From contig OY978101.1 of the NCBI GenBank assembly GCA_963854735.1, positions 806,001-870,000 of the forward strand: DNA of 64,000 bases. The letters are read 5' to 3'. This stretch comes from Marvania coccoides. Lineage: Eukaryota; Chlorophyta; Trebouxiophyceae; Chlorellales; Chlorellaceae. The notes beneath the pieces were generated by a model that was not told where the DNA came from, searched no databases, and worked only from the letters and a program-made list of their open reading frames with translations. Of the stretch, positions 63,681 to 64,000 are shown one piece after another (position 1 is the stretch's first letter; each line of letters begins with the position of its first letter). Made by a program: the position numbers and the translations under genes.

Positions 63681-64000
63681 CTGCAGATATTGGGGATTGG
63701 GTGGGGGGAAGGAGGAGGGAGGGAGAGTGAGAAGCCAAAAAGAAGAAGTTTCCGTTGCCGAGAGAGCGGAGACATCAAGGGGGCCGGGCCCTCGGGAATT
63801 TTCAGGTAAAAAATGAGAGAGAAAACAGGAAAATGCATGAACCCCCATCTTGGAGTGCCCCCCAAAGTGCATTATCAGTTCACAAAAATACTATGTGAAA
63901 TTTGATTGTTCGTTGGAGAGGTGTGGGTTGAAGTTGTTGAGAAACCGGCCTGCGCCCCTAAACACGCATCCAGTACGCCGCATGTTTCTGTTATGAAGCG
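63681..64000. other. intron and upstream part of the poly(A) polymerase gene
   Basis: The minus-strand frame stays open to 63872 but does not resemble the conserved N-terminal region of these enzymes (the T-E-P motif is absent), so I treat it as intron. Confidence 0.5.

Overview
The window is nuclear DNA of a photosynthetic eukaryote, most likely a green alga. Exons are GC-rich and introns short and AT-rich. Plastid-type genes (a FabF/KAS I condensing enzyme, a Rubisco LSMT-like SET methyltransferase) sit beside a GNOM-type ARF-GEF, a Miro GTPase, a nuclear poly(A) polymerase and LRR receptor kinases. I could not fix the species. Gene models were assembled by hand from splice sites, reading phase and protein logic, and nearly all of them keep an exact reading frame.

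0-20.4 kb is ordinary gene-dense sequence: PTC7-type PP2C phosphatase, KAS I, LSMT-like SET protein, SANT/Myb-like protein, ADAT3-like tRNA deaminase subunit, a long coiled-coil protein, a peroxisomal-type enoyl-CoA isomerase, a tail-to-tail pair of small PARP-zinc-finger genes, a second coiled-coil protein and a six-hairpin-like protein. 20.4-23.8 kb is less ordinary: dispersed repeats, an ankyrin-repeat pseudogene and an AT-rich intronless gene with a membrane anchor and a methyltransferase-like core. 23.8-32.4 kb holds GNOM, Miro and a small IF1-like ATPase inhibitor; Miro and IF1-like diverge from a 247-bp interval.

33.0-45.2 kb carries two tandem minus-strand LRR receptor-like kinase genes with shared exon structure. 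The upstream one hosts an intact-looking non-autonomous LTR retrotransposon (294-bp LTRs, 5-bp target duplication, gag only) in the intron after its transmembrane exon.

46.7-57.3 kb is a rearranged block. A lineage-specific gene is partly duplicated as a palindrome. A second, larger inverted repeat (49434-51357 and 55597-57251) copies the 3' end of a sulfatase gene plus flanking DNA. Between its arms lie a broken chromodomain Ty3/gypsy integrase and dispersed repeats. At the inner edge of the left arm, on the minus strand, is what I read as a complete permuted tRNA-Ala(UGC) gene: the 3' half precedes the 5' half, a T6 terminator follows, and all stems, the G3-U70 identity pair and A73 are present. 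The right arm keeps only a truncated copy. This is the most striking object in the window.

57.1-64 kb holds the sulfatase gene, a repeat-rich gap and a poly(A) polymerase gene that runs off the right edge. Five of about 53 inferred introns use GC-AG splice sites.
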